Part shown: positions 44,791 through 56,797 of the stretch, piece after piece | How the letters are laid out: every line of letters starts with the position of its first letter | How positions within the stretch are numbered: position 1 is the first letter of the stretch | NCBI RefSeq assembly: GCF_023555055.1 | Contig: NZ_JAMJPL010000001.1 | Location: 868,001 to 932,000, forward strand | Length of the DNA: 64,000 nt | Reading direction: 5' to 3' | From: Marinobacter sp. ATCH36 | GTDB lineage: Bacteria; Pseudomonadota; Gammaproteobacteria; Pseudomonadales; Oleiphilaceae | Notes under the pieces: model-generated | Databases searched by the model: none | What the model saw: only the letters and a program-made list of their open reading frames with translations | What the model was told of the DNA's origin: nothing | Made by a program: the position numbers and the translations under genes

Positions 44791-46494
44791 TTAGCCTACT
44801 ACAGGCGTCGCCCGCTTGATAATGGCCGCCGGGTTGGTGCCGGAGGGCAGGTTGCCGTGGTTTAGGCCACCGCTGTGTTCCAGCCGGGAGGCGCAGAAGG
44901 CGTCGGCGACGGCGGGGTCGGAGTTTCTTAGTAGCAGGGAGGCCTGCATCAGCAACGCCAGCCGGTCGACGAGGTTGCGGGCGCGGTATTCGAAGTCGCT
45001 GATGTCGGCGAAGTCGTTCTGCAGTTGTGCCAGGAAGCGGTCGAAGCGGGCGTCGGTGCCGCGGGCTTCGGCGGCTTCGTGGAAGAAGGCGTCGAGGGTG
45101 TCGGGTTCTTTCTGGAGTGCGCGCAGGGTGTCCAGGCACTGAACGTTGCCGCTGCCTTCCCAGATGGCGTTGACCGGTGACTCGCGCAGCAGGCGTGGCA
45201 TGATGCAGTCTTCCATCACGCCGCTGCCGCCAATGCACTCCATGGCTTCGTAGGCGTGGTTTGGTGTGCGTTTGCAGATCCAGTATTTGCCGACAGGGGT
45301 GGCCAGCCGGGCCAGCAGGCGTTCGTGTTCCAGGTGCTGGTTGTCCAGTGAGCGGGCGATACGCATGGTGTAGGCCAGTGCCGCTTCGCTTTCCAGGGCC
45401 AGGTCGGCCAGTACGTTCTGCATCAGTGGCTGGTCGCTGAGGCGATTGCCGAAGGCGCTGCGGTGGTGGCAGTGGTGGCTGGCCTGGGCGAGGGCCTGGC
45501 GCATGCCGGCGGAGCTGCCGATCATGCAGTCGAAGCGGGTCATGGCGACCATTTCGATGATGGTGGGCACGCCCCGGCCTTCTTCGCCGACCATCCAGGC
45601 CAGTGCGCCGCGTAGCTCGGCTTCGCTGGAGGCATTGGCGACGTTACCCATCTTGTTTTTCAGGCGCTGCACCTGCCAGGGGTTCTTGCTGCCGTCCGGG
45701 CGCCAGCGTGGCATCAGGAAGCATGACAGACCGCTTTTGGTCTGGGCCAGCACCAGGAAAGCGTCGCACATGGGGGCTGATACGAACCATTTGTGGCCGA
45801 CCAGTTCGTAAGCCTGGCCCGGACCCTCGGCGCCCGTGGCATAGGCACGGGTGGTGTTGGCCCTGACATCGCTACCACCCTGTTTTTCGGTCATCGCCAT
45901 GCCGATGGTAACCGACTGCTTCTCGCTGTCCGGCAGGTTGCGCGGGTCGTAGCTGTTGGCGAGGATCTTGTCCTCCCAGATCGCGGCCAGTTCCGGTTGC
46001 TTGCGAATCGACGGGATGGCGGCAAAGGTCATGGTGATGGGGCAGCAGTGGGCTGCTTCCACCTGGGAATGCATGTAGTACTTGGCGGCCCTTGATACGT
46101 GCGCGCCGGCTCCGGGGTTGGCCCAGGGGCTGCTGTGCAGGCCGTTTTCCAAGGCCGTGGACATCAGTTGGTGGTAGGCGGGATGGAAGTCCACCTGGTC
46201 AATCCGGTGGCCGAAACGATCATGGGTGTTGAACGTCGGTTTGTTTTCGTTGGCGCGGAACCCCAGTTCAATGGTTTCCGCAGCACCCGCCAGGGCGCCG
46301 AACTGCTTCAGATCGTCAGTGGCAGCAGCTGCGCCTTCCCGGGCTACTGCTTCCTGCAGGGCTTTGTCCTGCTCGAACAGATTGTAGTTCTGAAGAGCCG
46401 GAGGCTGATTGAAAACCTCGTGGGTGGCGGCCAGGTAGCGGTCGTCTCCAGGGGGTGTGGAGTTGTCTTGTGGCAGGGGCTGACGGGCGTTCAT
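44791..46494 (-). CDS. acyl-CoA dehydrogenase, AidB-like
   Basis: The 567-residue protein is an AidB-type acyl-CoA dehydrogenase. It has AMTEKQGGSDVRANTT, GHKWFVSAPMCDAFLVLA, the RLKNKMGNVANASSEAEL region and ECIGGSGVMEDCIMPRLLRE, all typical of AidB. E. coli AidB binds DNA and limits alkylation damage; in other bacteria such proteins are thought to oxidise isovaleryl- or similar acyl-CoA. AGGAGATAAAC precedes the ATG at 46494. It starts three bases after the stop of the TetR gene, so both are one operon. Confidence 0.85.
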   Translation of the reverse strand: MNARQPLPQDNSTPPGDDRYLAATHEVFNQPPALQNYNLFEQDKALQEAVAREGAAAATDDLKQFGALAGAAETIELGFRANENKPTFNTHDRFGHRIDQVDFHPAYHQLMSTALENGLHSSPWANPGAGAHVSRAAKYYMHSQVEAAHCCPITMTFAAIPSIRKQPELAAIWEDKILANSYDPRNLPDSEKQSVTIGMAMTEKQGGSDVRANTTRAYATGAEGPGQAYELVGHKWFVSAPMCDAFLVLAQTKSGLSCFLMPRWRPDGSKNPWQVQRLKNKMGNVANASSEAELRGALAWMVGEEGRGVPTIIEMVAMTRFDCMIGSSAGMRQALAQASHHCHHRSAFGNRLSDQPLMQNVLADLALESEAALAYTMRIARSLDNQHLEHERLLARLATPVGKYWICKRTPNHAYEAMECIGGSGVMEDCIMPRLLRESPVNAIWEGSGNVQCLDTLRALQKEPDTLDAFFHEAAEARGTDARFDRFLAQLQNDFADISDFEYRARNLVDRLALLMQASLLLRNSDPAVADAFCASRLEHSGGLNHGNLPSGTNPAAIIKRATPVVG

Positions 46495-46496
46495 GT

Positions 46497-47129
46497 TTAT
46501 CTCCTGGTACCAGTCAGCCCCTGCATACAAAAGCGTATGATGGAGTTGACCAGCGGATTATGGTCATTGTTTTCTGCCGGGTCGGTGTCGCCTGTCTGGG
46601 CCGGTGACAGTGGCCCCACCAGGCTTTCGGCAATGGCGCCCACAAGGCAGGTACTGCTTTGTCTGGCGTTTTGGTCGGGAAGGCTGTGTTCTTCTATACC
46701 TTCCCTTATCGCCTGCTCAAACAGCTCGGCGTAAGCTCTGCGAAACTTGAGGCGCTCTTCCTCCACTTTCGGGTCCACTGGCTCAGCGATCAGTGACCAG
46801 GCCATCACCGGGCCTCTCAGCGCACGTTCTGCAAACTGGCTCAGGGCCGTTTCCAGGCGGGTTACCGCATTTCCTTCTGTTGCCAGTGCTTCGGCGACTT
46901 TGTCCACTTCCCGTTGCGTTGCAATCCTGAAAATTTCTGCAAACAGGTGTTCCTTGGACTCGAAATGGCGGTAGATGGTTCCTGTGGCGACACCCGCGCA
47001 GGCTGCAACACGGGTTATCTGCGCGCTACGAAAACCGCCGCCAGCCACACATTCATAGGTACATTCGATGATGCGCTTGCGGGCTTCGGCCTTGCGGTTG
47101 CGCATTTTCTCTGTTTCCCGATATGCCAT
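46497..47129 (-). CDS. TetR-family regulator of the acyl-CoA dehydrogenase operon
   Basis: The 210-residue protein has an N-terminal helix-turn-helix (KRIIECTYECVAGGGF, then ITRVAACAGVATGTIYRHF). The ligand domain is helical. It is the first gene of a two-gene operon with an AidB-like acyl-CoA dehydrogenase, so it probably responds to an acyl-CoA or fatty acid and represses both. A palindrome-like site lies 20 bases upstream. Confidence 0.88.
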   Translation of the reverse strand: MAYRETEKMRNRKAEARKRIIECTYECVAGGGFRSAQITRVAACAGVATGTIYRHFESKEHLFAEIFRIATQREVDKVAEALATEGNAVTRLETALSQFAERALRGPVMAWSLIAEPVDPKVEEERLKFRRAYAELFEQAIREGIEEHSLPDQNARQSSTCLVGAIAESLVGPLSPAQTGDTDPAENNDHNPLVNSIIRFCMQGLTGTRR

Positions 47130-47148
47130 GCGGGTTCCTTATAAGCAG

Positions 47149-47162
47149 TGAATCATTATTCA
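47149..47162. promoter_or_regulatory. candidate TetR operator
   Basis: TGAATCATTATTCA has TGAAT/ATTCA arms around four bases and is 20 bases before the TetR ATG. Similar TGAAT-type inverted repeats serve TetR regulators of acyl-CoA genes. Confidence 0.4.
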
Positions 47163-47398
47163 TTCTTTATGTCAATCAGCTAGCTTGCGTAGTTTGATGC
47201 ATATTGTTCTTTTAAAACAGTGCCTTAAAAATAGTTACAAAAAGTTACAAAAAACACGTTGTGAAGAAATAGCGCTGCAACCGAAAGCGGATTATAAAGA
47301 CGCCAAGGCGGGTCGCAAGCCGTATCCGCTGAGACGGGGCGGCCTGCCGGAACAGGTTTGGTGCGCTCGTTGTGATGTTTTCGTTGATGGAGAAAACC

Positions 47399-47620
47399 AT
47401 GAGTGAATTCGACGAAAGCAATCTGGAGCAATCCGGTGGTTGGACACTCGACAGTGACGATACACATTCCATTGCCGGCCGAGCACGCATTCGTGCCCAG
47501 CTTCAGCAGGATATTGAATCGTTTCTGAACCAGGGTGGCAGGATCCAGGAAGTTGATACCGCATTCCGTTCGGACTCCCCCCGAAAGGTGGATGTGGGTT
47601 TTAATAATCGCTCCCTCTGA
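47399..47620 (+). CDS. small SutA-like protein
   Basis: The 73-residue protein has an acidic disordered N-terminus (MSEFDESNLEQ) and the C-terminal helix RIRAQLQQDIESFLNQGGRI, then EVDTAFRSDSPRK. The latter resembles the C-terminal part of SutA, the RNA-polymerase-binding protein of Pseudomonas used in slow growth; full SutA is about 105 residues. GGAG precedes ATG at 47399 by seven bases. A strong hairpin follows the stop. The SutA link is from memory of the motif and is only moderate; the gene call is good. Confidence 0.72.
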   Translation: MSEFDESNLEQSGGWTLDSDDTHSIAGRARIRAQLQQDIESFLNQGGRIQEVDTAFRSDSPRKVDVGFNNRSL

Positions 47621-47626
47621 ATGTCT

Positions 47627-47657
47627 CTGGCCGCAACCTCAGGGTTGCGGCCAGTTT
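47627..47657 (+). terminator. terminator after the SutA-like gene
   Basis: CTGGCCGCAACC and GGTTGCGGCCAG form a 12-base stem with a four-base loop, followed by TTTAGCC and a T-rich tract. The hairpin lies six bases after the stop. Confidence 0.75.
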
Positions 47658-47765
47658 AGCCCTCTTCTTTTACAGTTGTTTTGAAGTTGGTCTCACCGCC
47701 GTTACCTTCGTTCCTCTATGCTGCCTCCACCAGAATAGCTCTTAACTCGTAAACAGGCAGCTTTA

Positions 47766-49930
<2,165 letters not shown>

Positions 49931-49989
49931 CAGGCCACAGTCACAAGCAGGGCGCTGCACCGGCGCACTGACAATGGAAGCAATTAGCA

Positions 49990-52128
49990 ATGAGTACCGA
50001 ATCTGCAAACAACCTGAAGGCCGTTGAGGCCCAGAACGTGCCGGCCCCGGTGGAAGTGCCAACCCCAGGCAACGACATTGATGTGGCGGCCCAGGAAAAT
50101 TATTTTAACCGCGAACTGAGCCAGCTACAGTTTAATTACCGGGTGCTCAAGCAGGCTCTGGACACCACCCACCCGCTGCTTAACCGGCTGATGTTCTGCT
50201 GCATTTTCAGTAGCAACATGGACGAGTTTTTCGAGATACGTGTCGCCGGTCTGCGCCAACAGATCAAGTATGGGCGGGAAACCCTGGGCTCCGATGGCAT
50301 GATGCCGGAACAGGTGCTGGGCGAAATCAGCCGCGTGGCGCACGAGTATATCCGGGAACAGTACGACATCATCAACAACGTACTGATTCCCGAGATGGAA
50401 CAGGAAAATATTCACTTTGTCAGGCGCCGCGAGTGGACGGAAGCGCAGGCTGAGTGGGTGCGCCGGTATTTCGACGAGGAAATCCTGCCGGTAGTCAGCC
50501 CGATCGGCCTTGACCCGTCACACCCCTTCCCGCGCCTGGTGAACAAGAGCCTGAACTTTATTGTCGAGCTTGACGGCAAGGACGCTTTCGGCCGGGAAAC
50601 CGGCATGGCAATCGTGCCGGCACCACGTTCATTACCGCGCCTGGTGCGTTTGCCGGACGAAGTCTGCAATGGCGGCGAGAACCTGGTGTTCCTGTCGTCA
50701 ATGATCCACGCTCATACCGATGAACTGTTCCCGGGCATGGAAATCAAGGGCTGCTACCAGTTCCGCCTGACCCGCAACGCTGACCTGGAGCTGGAAGACG
50801 ACCTCGAAGACCTTGCCTCGGCCCTGCGCGGTGAGCTGCTGAGCCGGCGTTTTGGTGATGGGGTGCGCCTGGAAGTGGCGGATAACTGCCCGGAAGAGCT
50901 GGTTCACTTTCTGCTGCGCGAATTTGGCCTGACTGAGCGGGATCTGTACAAGGTTCACGGACCAGTGAACCTTACCCGTCTGATGGCGGTGGGCGGACTG
51001 GTAGATCGTCCAGACCTGACCTATTCGGGGTTTTCACCGTCGATTCCGCGCCAGATCCGCAGCAAAGAAACCATGTTCGATGCCATTCGCAAACGGCCTC
51101 TGCTGCTGTTGCACCCCTATGAAAACTTCAGCCCGGTGGTGGATCTGTTGCGCCAGGCCGCCAAGGACCCCCAGGTGCTGGCCATTCGCCAGACCCTGTA
51201 CCGTACCGGCGCCGACTCGGAAATTGTCGAAGCATTGATGGACGCGGCCCGCCGTGGCAAGGAAGTCACCGCCATCATCGAACTCCGTGCCCGCTTCAGC
51301 GAAGCGGAAAACCTGGAATTGGCCAGCCGTCTGCAGGAGGCCGGTGTTATCGTGGTCTATGGTGTGGTGGGCTACAAGACCCACGCCAAGATGATCCTGA
51401 TTGTGCGGCGGGAAGAAGGAAAGCTGCGCCGCTATGTGCACCTGGGCACGGGTAACTACCATGCCGGGAATGCCCGTCTGTACACCGATTACAGTTTTAT
51501 GACCTGTGATGAATCCATTGGTGACGACGTCAACAAGCTGTTCCAGCAGCTGACCGGTATGGGCAAGGCGCTGAAAATCAAGAAGCTGTTCCATTCCCCC
51601 TTCACACTGCACACCCGTCTGTTGGGACTGGTAGAGCGGGAAGCGGAACTGGGCTCCAAAGGGCGTATCATTTTCAAGTTTAATGCCCTGACCGAGCGCG
51701 AGCTTATCAAGGCGCTTTACCGGGCCTCCCAGGCCGGGGTGAAAATAGATCTGATCATCCGCGGCATCTGTTGCCTGCGCCCGGAGGTGCCGGGGCTGTC
51801 TGAGAATATACGGGTACGCTCCATCATCGGGCGGTTCCTGGAGCATACTCGGGTCTATTACTTTGGCAATAACGGCCGGCCTGAGGTTTACGGCTCCAGC
51901 GCCGACGGAATGGAACGCAACCTGCTGAGCCGCGTGGAAACCGCCTTCCCTATCGAAGACCCGGCCCTGATCGCGCGGGTGCGTGAAGACCTGGATACCT
52001 ATCTTGCCGATAACTGCCAGTCCTGGGTGTTGCAGCCGGATGGCAGTTACATCCAGAATCAGCCGGCAGAAGATGAGGACCGGCTGGCATCGCAACTGGT
52101 TCTGCTGGAACGTCTGACCGGTAAATAG
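49990..52128 (+). CDS. ppk1: polyphosphate kinase 1
   Basis: The 712-residue protein has the four PPK1 domains: N-terminal YFNRELSQLQFNYRVL, head domain, and two phospholipase D-like halves. The catalytic histidine is in HLGTGNYHAGNARLYTD, the second in YGVVGYKTHAKMI. It makes polyphosphate from ATP reversibly and peripherally at the membrane. The order hemB-ppk1 is like that in Pseudomonas, so they may be one transcript (59-base gap). Confidence 0.97.
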   Translation: MSTESANNLKAVEAQNVPAPVEVPTPGNDIDVAAQENYFNRELSQLQFNYRVLKQALDTTHPLLNRLMFCCIFSSNMDEFFEIRVAGLRQQIKYGRETLGSDGMMPEQVLGEISRVAHEYIREQYDIINNVLIPEMEQENIHFVRRREWTEAQAEWVRRYFDEEILPVVSPIGLDPSHPFPRLVNKSLNFIVELDGKDAFGRETGMAIVPAPRSLPRLVRLPDEVCNGGENLVFLSSMIHAHTDELFPGMEIKGCYQFRLTRNADLELEDDLEDLASALRGELLSRRFGDGVRLEVADNCPEELVHFLLREFGLTERDLYKVHGPVNLTRLMAVGGLVDRPDLTYSGFSPSIPRQIRSKETMFDAIRKRPLLLLHPYENFSPVVDLLRQAAKDPQVLAIRQTLYRTGADSEIVEALMDAARRGKEVTAIIELRARFSEAENLELASRLQEAGVIVVYGVVGYKTHAKMILIVRREEGKLRRYVHLGTGNYHAGNARLYTDYSFMTCDESIGDDVNKLFQQLTGMGKALKIKKLFHSPFTLHTRLLGLVEREAELGSKGRIIFKFNALTERELIKALYRASQAGVKIDLIIRGICCLRPEVPGLSENIRVRSIIGRFLEHTRVYYFGNNGRPEVYGSSADGMERNLLSRVETAFPIEDPALIARVREDLDTYLADNCQSWVLQPDGSYIQNQPAEDEDRLASQLVLLERLTGK

Positions 52129-52193
52129 TATAACCTGTGCTTCCCTGCAACATTTGTTCAGGGGGTGCGGGCGTTGTAACGGAGAAAAGGCAG

Positions 52194-53486
52194 TTGAAAA
52201 AACAGTGGATGGTTGCCGGTGCGGCAGTGCTGGTGGTTGGTGTGGTCGCCCCTTGGGCGGTGGGCTATGTAACAGAACAGCAGTGGCAAATCGTCACCAC
52301 GGAAGTGAATCAGGCCCAGCCGCTGTTCCAGTTGGAAACGCGGGACTATAGACGGGGTTATCTGGGCGCTGATTTTACCGGCACGGTTTCGGTTCAGAAT
52401 CCGGACACCGGTGAAAAACACGAGTACGAGTACCAGGCCACGGTGAGCCATGGCGTCACCGGGAGTTTGCTGGACTTTTCTCCGTCCAGTGAGCTTGGCT
52501 CCAATGTCGAAAAGATCTTTCCGGATGAAAAGCCGAAACTGACCCTGGAAACCCGCCTTTGGGGAAAGGCAATTGTCGAGCTTTCCGTTCCAGCGATAAG
52601 CGTGTTCGACGAGGAAAGCGGCGAATCCTTCGATATGTCGGAAAGTTTCAGTCGCGCTGAAATCAGTGACAATGGCTCCCACGCAGATATTCTCATGCTC
52701 TGGCCAGGGGCGGTCATCCGGGCCCCGGACCTTCGCATCAGTATCGAGGATTTTCGCCTTGAGCAGACCATGGAACATCTTACCGGGGGTGTCTGGCTGG
52801 GTGACGGCGAACTGTCACTGAGTGGATTTGAATTGGCTGCCAGGGACGAGCCCACGCTCCGGTTTGACGATCTGGCAATCCGCAGTGAAACCTTTACCGA
52901 GGATGATGGCGGGAGCATTGGTTCAGAGACGCTCATGACGCTGGAGACAGTGACTGCAGACGGCAAGGACTTCGGCCCGCATCGCATGGAATTCGTATTC
53001 GGTGGCCTGGATGTGCAGAACTGGAATAATCTGACCACCGCAATGACGGACATGCAAACGGCTGCCCTCAACACCTCCGGCGGCGATTCCCGTGCCGTGA
53101 TGCAGCAACAGATGGAGTCCATGAACCGCATTAATCAGGCCTTGTTGGGTCTTGCCGGAGAAGGATTTTCGTTTGGTTTTCCGGAGCTGTCGTTCGCCAC
53201 GCCTCATGGCCCTGTAGACGGGGAGATTATGGTGCAGCACCCGTCGTTGTCTGATGAGGAGAAAGATCAGATGATGATGGTGATGCAGCGGTTGACGGGT
53301 AATCTTGACCTGAGCATGCCACTGGCACTGGTGGAGCAGTATCCGGAGCTGGGGATGCAGGTGGCCCCGCTCATCAAGCAGGGGATGGTGGTGCAGGAAG
53401 GAGACCGTTTGCGGGTCCAGGGCACCCTTGAAGACCTTGCCCTGGATATCAACGGCAATCTGATTCCGTTACCACCACTGTTCTGA
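52194..53486 (+). CDS. DUF945 (YdgA-like) protein
   Basis: The protein of about 430 residues has a single N-terminal membrane segment (VAGAAVLVVGVVAPWAVGYV) and a long periplasmic beta-rich part, matching DUF945/YdgA. Function is unknown. The preferred start is TTG at 52194 with GGAG nine bases ahead. A GTG at 52137 would add 19 unlikely residues. It follows ppk1 after 65 bases and converges with coaD. Confidence 0.78.
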   Translation: MKKQWMVAGAAVLVVGVVAPWAVGYVTEQQWQIVTTEVNQAQPLFQLETRDYRRGYLGADFTGTVSVQNPDTGEKHEYEYQATVSHGVTGSLLDFSPSSELGSNVEKIFPDEKPKLTLETRLWGKAIVELSVPAISVFDEESGESFDMSESFSRAEISDNGSHADILMLWPGAVIRAPDLRISIEDFRLEQTMEHLTGGVWLGDGELSLSGFELAARDEPTLRFDDLAIRSETFTEDDGGSIGSETLMTLETVTADGKDFGPHRMEFVFGGLDVQNWNNLTTAMTDMQTAALNTSGGDSRAVMQQQMESMNRINQALLGLAGEGFSFGFPELSFATPHGPVDGEIMVQHPSLSDEEKDQMMMVMQRLTGNLDLSMPLALVEQYPELGMQVAPLIKQGMVVQEGDRLRVQGTLEDLALDINGNLIPLPPLF

Positions 53487-53535
53487 TCGTTCTTTCGACT
53501 GCTGCCCGTATTCAGGCAGAAATTTTCTCTCCGTT

Positions 53536-54042
<507 letters not shown>

Positions 54043-54099
54043 CTACAGGATAGCAGCCTTCCCCCTGAACCTCACGCGACACCCCGGACAACATGCCGC

Positions 54100-54377
54100 C
54101 TATGGTGACATCAATTTTTGGGCCAGCCTGGTGCTATTCCGTGCAGCCAGGGCATAAACCGATAGCTGTGGATTTGCGCCGATGCTGGTGGGGAAGATCG
54201 AGGCATCGTGAACGCTGAGATTGGCGACCTGGTGATGTTCGCCGAAACCGTTAACCACGGACTCTTCCGGGTTCCTGCCCATGCCACAGCCGCCCATCTG
54301 GTGGGCGGTAAACAGGCGGACTCGGTGACCTTCCAGCCAGCCTCAAGCCCACGGGCAATACGATCCGTTAAAGACAT
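54100..54377 (-). pseudogene. GMC oxidoreductase remnant with a large internal deletion (PA0364-like)
   Basis: The first 18 codons read MSLTDRIARGLEAGWKVT, the typical N-terminus of this GMC branch, with GGAG seven bases before the ATG. Shifted by one frame, the end of a GMC protein follows: RVRLFTAHQMGGCGMGRNPE, then DASIFPTSIGANPQLSVYAL. The parts meet near GGTCACCGAGTC at about 54320-54331. About 1.3 kb of a gene of roughly 1.6 kb is missing, including the FAD-binding domain, and the frame is broken. The flanks (coaD, the Tat lipoprotein, aldehyde dehydrogenase, TetR) keep the Pseudomonas PA0363-PA0367 order. Confidence 0.88.
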
Positions 54378-54406
54378 TCAAGTACTCCGATATGCAGGTG
54401 GGTCGC

Positions 54407-55051
54407 TCAGGCGTTGCCCTGGAACTGGGGCAGGGCATCCACGGCAAACGCGGGAGGCCCGGGATATCCAGACAGGTGCCAGTGGTCTTCGTGGCCATAA
54501 AACGCCACGTTGCTGACCTTGGTCAGCGCAATGTAGCCATTGTTGAACAGCCCAATACCACTGGTGCGCCAGCGTTCCAGGAATGCATGAGCCGTTTCCG
54601 TACTGGCGTTCTGCCAACGCGACCAGACACGGGCCACGGTGATCCGGGTCAGGCCAAAGTTCAGCAAATCAAACAGCCCCCGGAGCTCCTCCTGGTTAGC
54701 AGGTCCGAATTGGTGAATACCGGCGTCAATACGCTCGATAGTGGCCTGAATCTGCTGGCGGCGCACAACCGGCTCCTCAGTCAGACCGGGGCCGATCATG
54801 GCGGGCAGCAAGGCTTCAAACAGCACAATGTCATCACGGGTCAGGAACCGGAACTCGTAACTCTGGTCCATGGCCTGCGGCATGGGGTAGTCCCGACCAG
54901 CCGGTGCAGATGCACAGCCGGACAAACCGGCGGTAACACTCACCGTACCCAGAAACAACGCACCACCGAGCCCCGTCCGAAGAAAGCTTCGGCGGTCCAT
55001 AGCGGTAGTAGGGGTATCCGTTTCCACGGATTGAGGAATTAGATCAGACAT
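54407..55051 (-). CDS. Tat-exported lipoprotein, partner of the lost GMC dehydrogenase (PA0365-like)
   Basis: The 214-residue protein has a twin-arginine signal (DRRSFLRTGLGGALFLG) followed by a lipobox LSGC, so it should be exported folded and lipid-anchored. The mature part resembles gluconate 2-dehydrogenase subunit 3-like small subunits, with YEFRFLTRDDIVLFEALLPA. In Pseudomonas the gene lies between a GMC oxidoreductase and aldehyde dehydrogenase. It is intact here although the GMC gene is broken. The ATG at 55057 is an alternative. Confidence 0.78.
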   Translation of the reverse strand: MSDLIPQSVETDTPTTAMDRRSFLRTGLGGALFLGTVSVTAGLSGCASAPAGRDYPMPQAMDQSYEFRFLTRDDIVLFEALLPAMIGPGLTEEPVVRRQQIQATIERIDAGIHQFGPANQEELRGLFDLLNFGLTRITVARVWSRWQNASTETAHAFLERWRTSGIGLFNNGYIALTKVSNVAFYGHEDHWHLSGYPGPPAFAVDALPQFQGNA

Positions 55052-55125
55052 AACCATTCACTTATTTTTATTGTCTTTTCTGTTTTATTTTTGTCTGCAG
55101 ACTCTGCCCAGTTTGCAGGAGCCGG

Positions 55126-55191
55126 TAAGAAGGGCCGTCCGGGACCCTAAAAAACAGGGACGTTTTTTAGGGTCCCGGACGGCCCTTCTTA
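55126..55191. repeat. long perfect inverted repeat (element 3) with an AGGGAC loop
   Basis: Arms 55126-55155 and 55162-55191 are 30-base perfect inverted repeats around the loop AGGGAC. The inner part of the stem is AAAAAAC/GTTTTTT and the outer part GC-rich. On the plus strand the loop shows A-N-GGA like elements 1 and 2, but it lacks their internal core. It lies between the aldehyde dehydrogenase stop and the Tat lipoprotein start, both on the minus strand, where the loop would read GTCCCT. Confidence 0.85.
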
Positions 55192-55226
55192 TCGGCGACC
55201 CGCACCCAGCTAAGCAGGCGAAAAAA

Positions 55227-56672
55227 TCACCGAATAAACAACTTATATATCATCTTGTGGGCAGTCGTTCCGTGCGGCGCGTACACGAATTTGCCACTGT
55301 TGAACTTCTGCTTGCTGAAAATCGCCCGATGGTGGGAGAACGTCAGGAAGCCCTCCTTGCCATGGTAGTGGCCCATCCCGGAGTCACCCACGCCACCGAA
55401 CGGCAGGTCATCCTGGGCAACATGCATCAGCGCATCATTGATGCACATACCCCCGGAGTGGGTATTGTCCACCACATGCTCCTGCATCGACTTGTCATAG
55501 CCGAAGAAATACAACGCCAGCGGACGCGGCCGGTCATTGATGAAGTGGATGGCCTCATCCAGCTTGCCATAGCTCACCACAGGCAGAATCGGACCGAAAA
55601 TCTCATCCTGCATGATCTTCATATCCGGCGTGGTATTCAGAGCCAGTGTAATTGGCATCTTGCGAGTGCCGTCCTTCATGTTCTCCTGCGCCGGATTGAT
55701 TTCAATCAGCTCCGCGCCCTTCTCGCGGGCATCCTCAAGATAACCCTGCAGCCGGTCATACTGGCGCTCATTGATGATAGCCGTGTAATCGTCATTGTCC
55801 CGCAAGCTCGGATACATCGCCGCAAACTGGTCGCGGTACTCATCCACGAACGCCTTCACCCGGTCAGCCGGGCACAGCACATAGTCTGGCGCCACACAGG
55901 TCTGGCCCGCATTCAGAGCCTTACCGAAGGCAATGCGCTGGGCGGCATCTTCCATGGGGACGTCCGGAGAGACGATGGCTGGAGACTTGCCGCCCAGCTC
56001 CAGGGTCACCGGAGTCAGGTTCTCGGATGCAGCTCGCATCACCAGCTTGCCCACCGTCGTGGAACCGGTAAACAGAAGGTGGTCGAAGGGCCGGCTGGAG
56101 AAATCCGCAGCCACGTCCGCTTCACCGTTAATTACGCTGACCAGGTCCTCCGGGAACGCGGATTCGATGATCTCCCGGAACAGGGCAGAGGTATGAGGTG
56201 TGAACTCGGACATCTTTATCATGGTGCGGTTACCAGCGGCCAACGATGCCACCAGCGGGCCGACCGCCAGATACAGAGGATAATTCCAGGGCACGATAAC
56301 CCCCACAACACCCTTGGGCTGGTAATGCACCCGATTACTGGCCGGCTGGAACAGAACGGACACGTGCCGTTTGGACGGCTTCATCCAGCTCTCGAGGTTT
56401 TTCAGCGCGTAGTTGATACCCTGAATGGAAGGCATGACCTCTGCGATCAGTGACTCATCCCTGGAGCGACAGCTGAAATCCCGGTCAATGGCGTCCAGCA
56501 ACTTGTCCTGGTTGGTCATCAGCACCCGTTTGAGCCGTTTCAGATTCTCCTGGCGTTCGGTCAGCGACGCCATCGGATTATTGCGGAACGCCTTCTTCTG
56601 ATCCTCGAACACCCGGTGAGTATGCTGGATCTGCTTCTTGCTTTCGGTCAGCTGGACAACGGTGGCAACCAT
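55227..56672 (-). CDS. calB: coniferyl-type aldehyde dehydrogenase
   Basis: The 481-residue class 3-like aldehyde dehydrogenase has VPWNYPLYLA, the catalytic glutamate in LELGGKSP and the catalytic cysteine in NAGQTCVAPDYV, with PFGGVGDSGMGHYHG and a C-terminal hydrophobic tail (KMIYKLF) as in membrane-bound fatty aldehyde enzymes. AGGAG eight bases ahead fixes ATG at 56672. It oxidises aldehydes to acids and is the homologue of PA0366. It is divergent from its probable TetR regulator. Confidence 0.9.
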   Translation of the reverse strand: MVATVVQLTESKKQIQHTHRVFEDQKKAFRNNPMASLTERQENLKRLKRVLMTNQDKLLDAIDRDFSCRSRDESLIAEVMPSIQGINYALKNLESWMKPSKRHVSVLFQPASNRVHYQPKGVVGVIVPWNYPLYLAVGPLVASLAAGNRTMIKMSEFTPHTSALFREIIESAFPEDLVSVINGEADVAADFSSRPFDHLLFTGSTTVGKLVMRAASENLTPVTLELGGKSPAIVSPDVPMEDAAQRIAFGKALNAGQTCVAPDYVLCPADRVKAFVDEYRDQFAAMYPSLRDNDDYTAIINERQYDRLQGYLEDAREKGAELIEINPAQENMKDGTRKMPITLALNTTPDMKIMQDEIFGPILPVVSYGKLDEAIHFINDRPRPLALYFFGYDKSMQEHVVDNTHSGGMCINDALMHVAQDDLPFGGVGDSGMGHYHGKEGFLTFSHHRAIFSKQKFNSGKFVYAPHGTTAHKMIYKLFIR

Positions 56673-56797
56673 ATCGCTTTCTCCTCGCGACGCCGGGCAC
56701 GTCGCCGGCATCGTCTCGTTCATAGTCAGCGGCCCCGCTGGCGGGGCCGGAAATCGCATTGGCGAAAAAGTATTCAGTTTGCGCTTGGGGCTATTAT

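Noticed and set aside
47185..47406. 73-codon open frame upstream of the SutA-like gene
   Set aside because: It has no ribosome site, unusual composition, and overlaps the better start at 47399; it covers the promoter region of the next gene.
55071..56453. 460-codon antisense frame over the aldehyde dehydrogenase
   Set aside because: The opposite strand has all aldehyde dehydrogenase motifs, a ribosome site and normal length.
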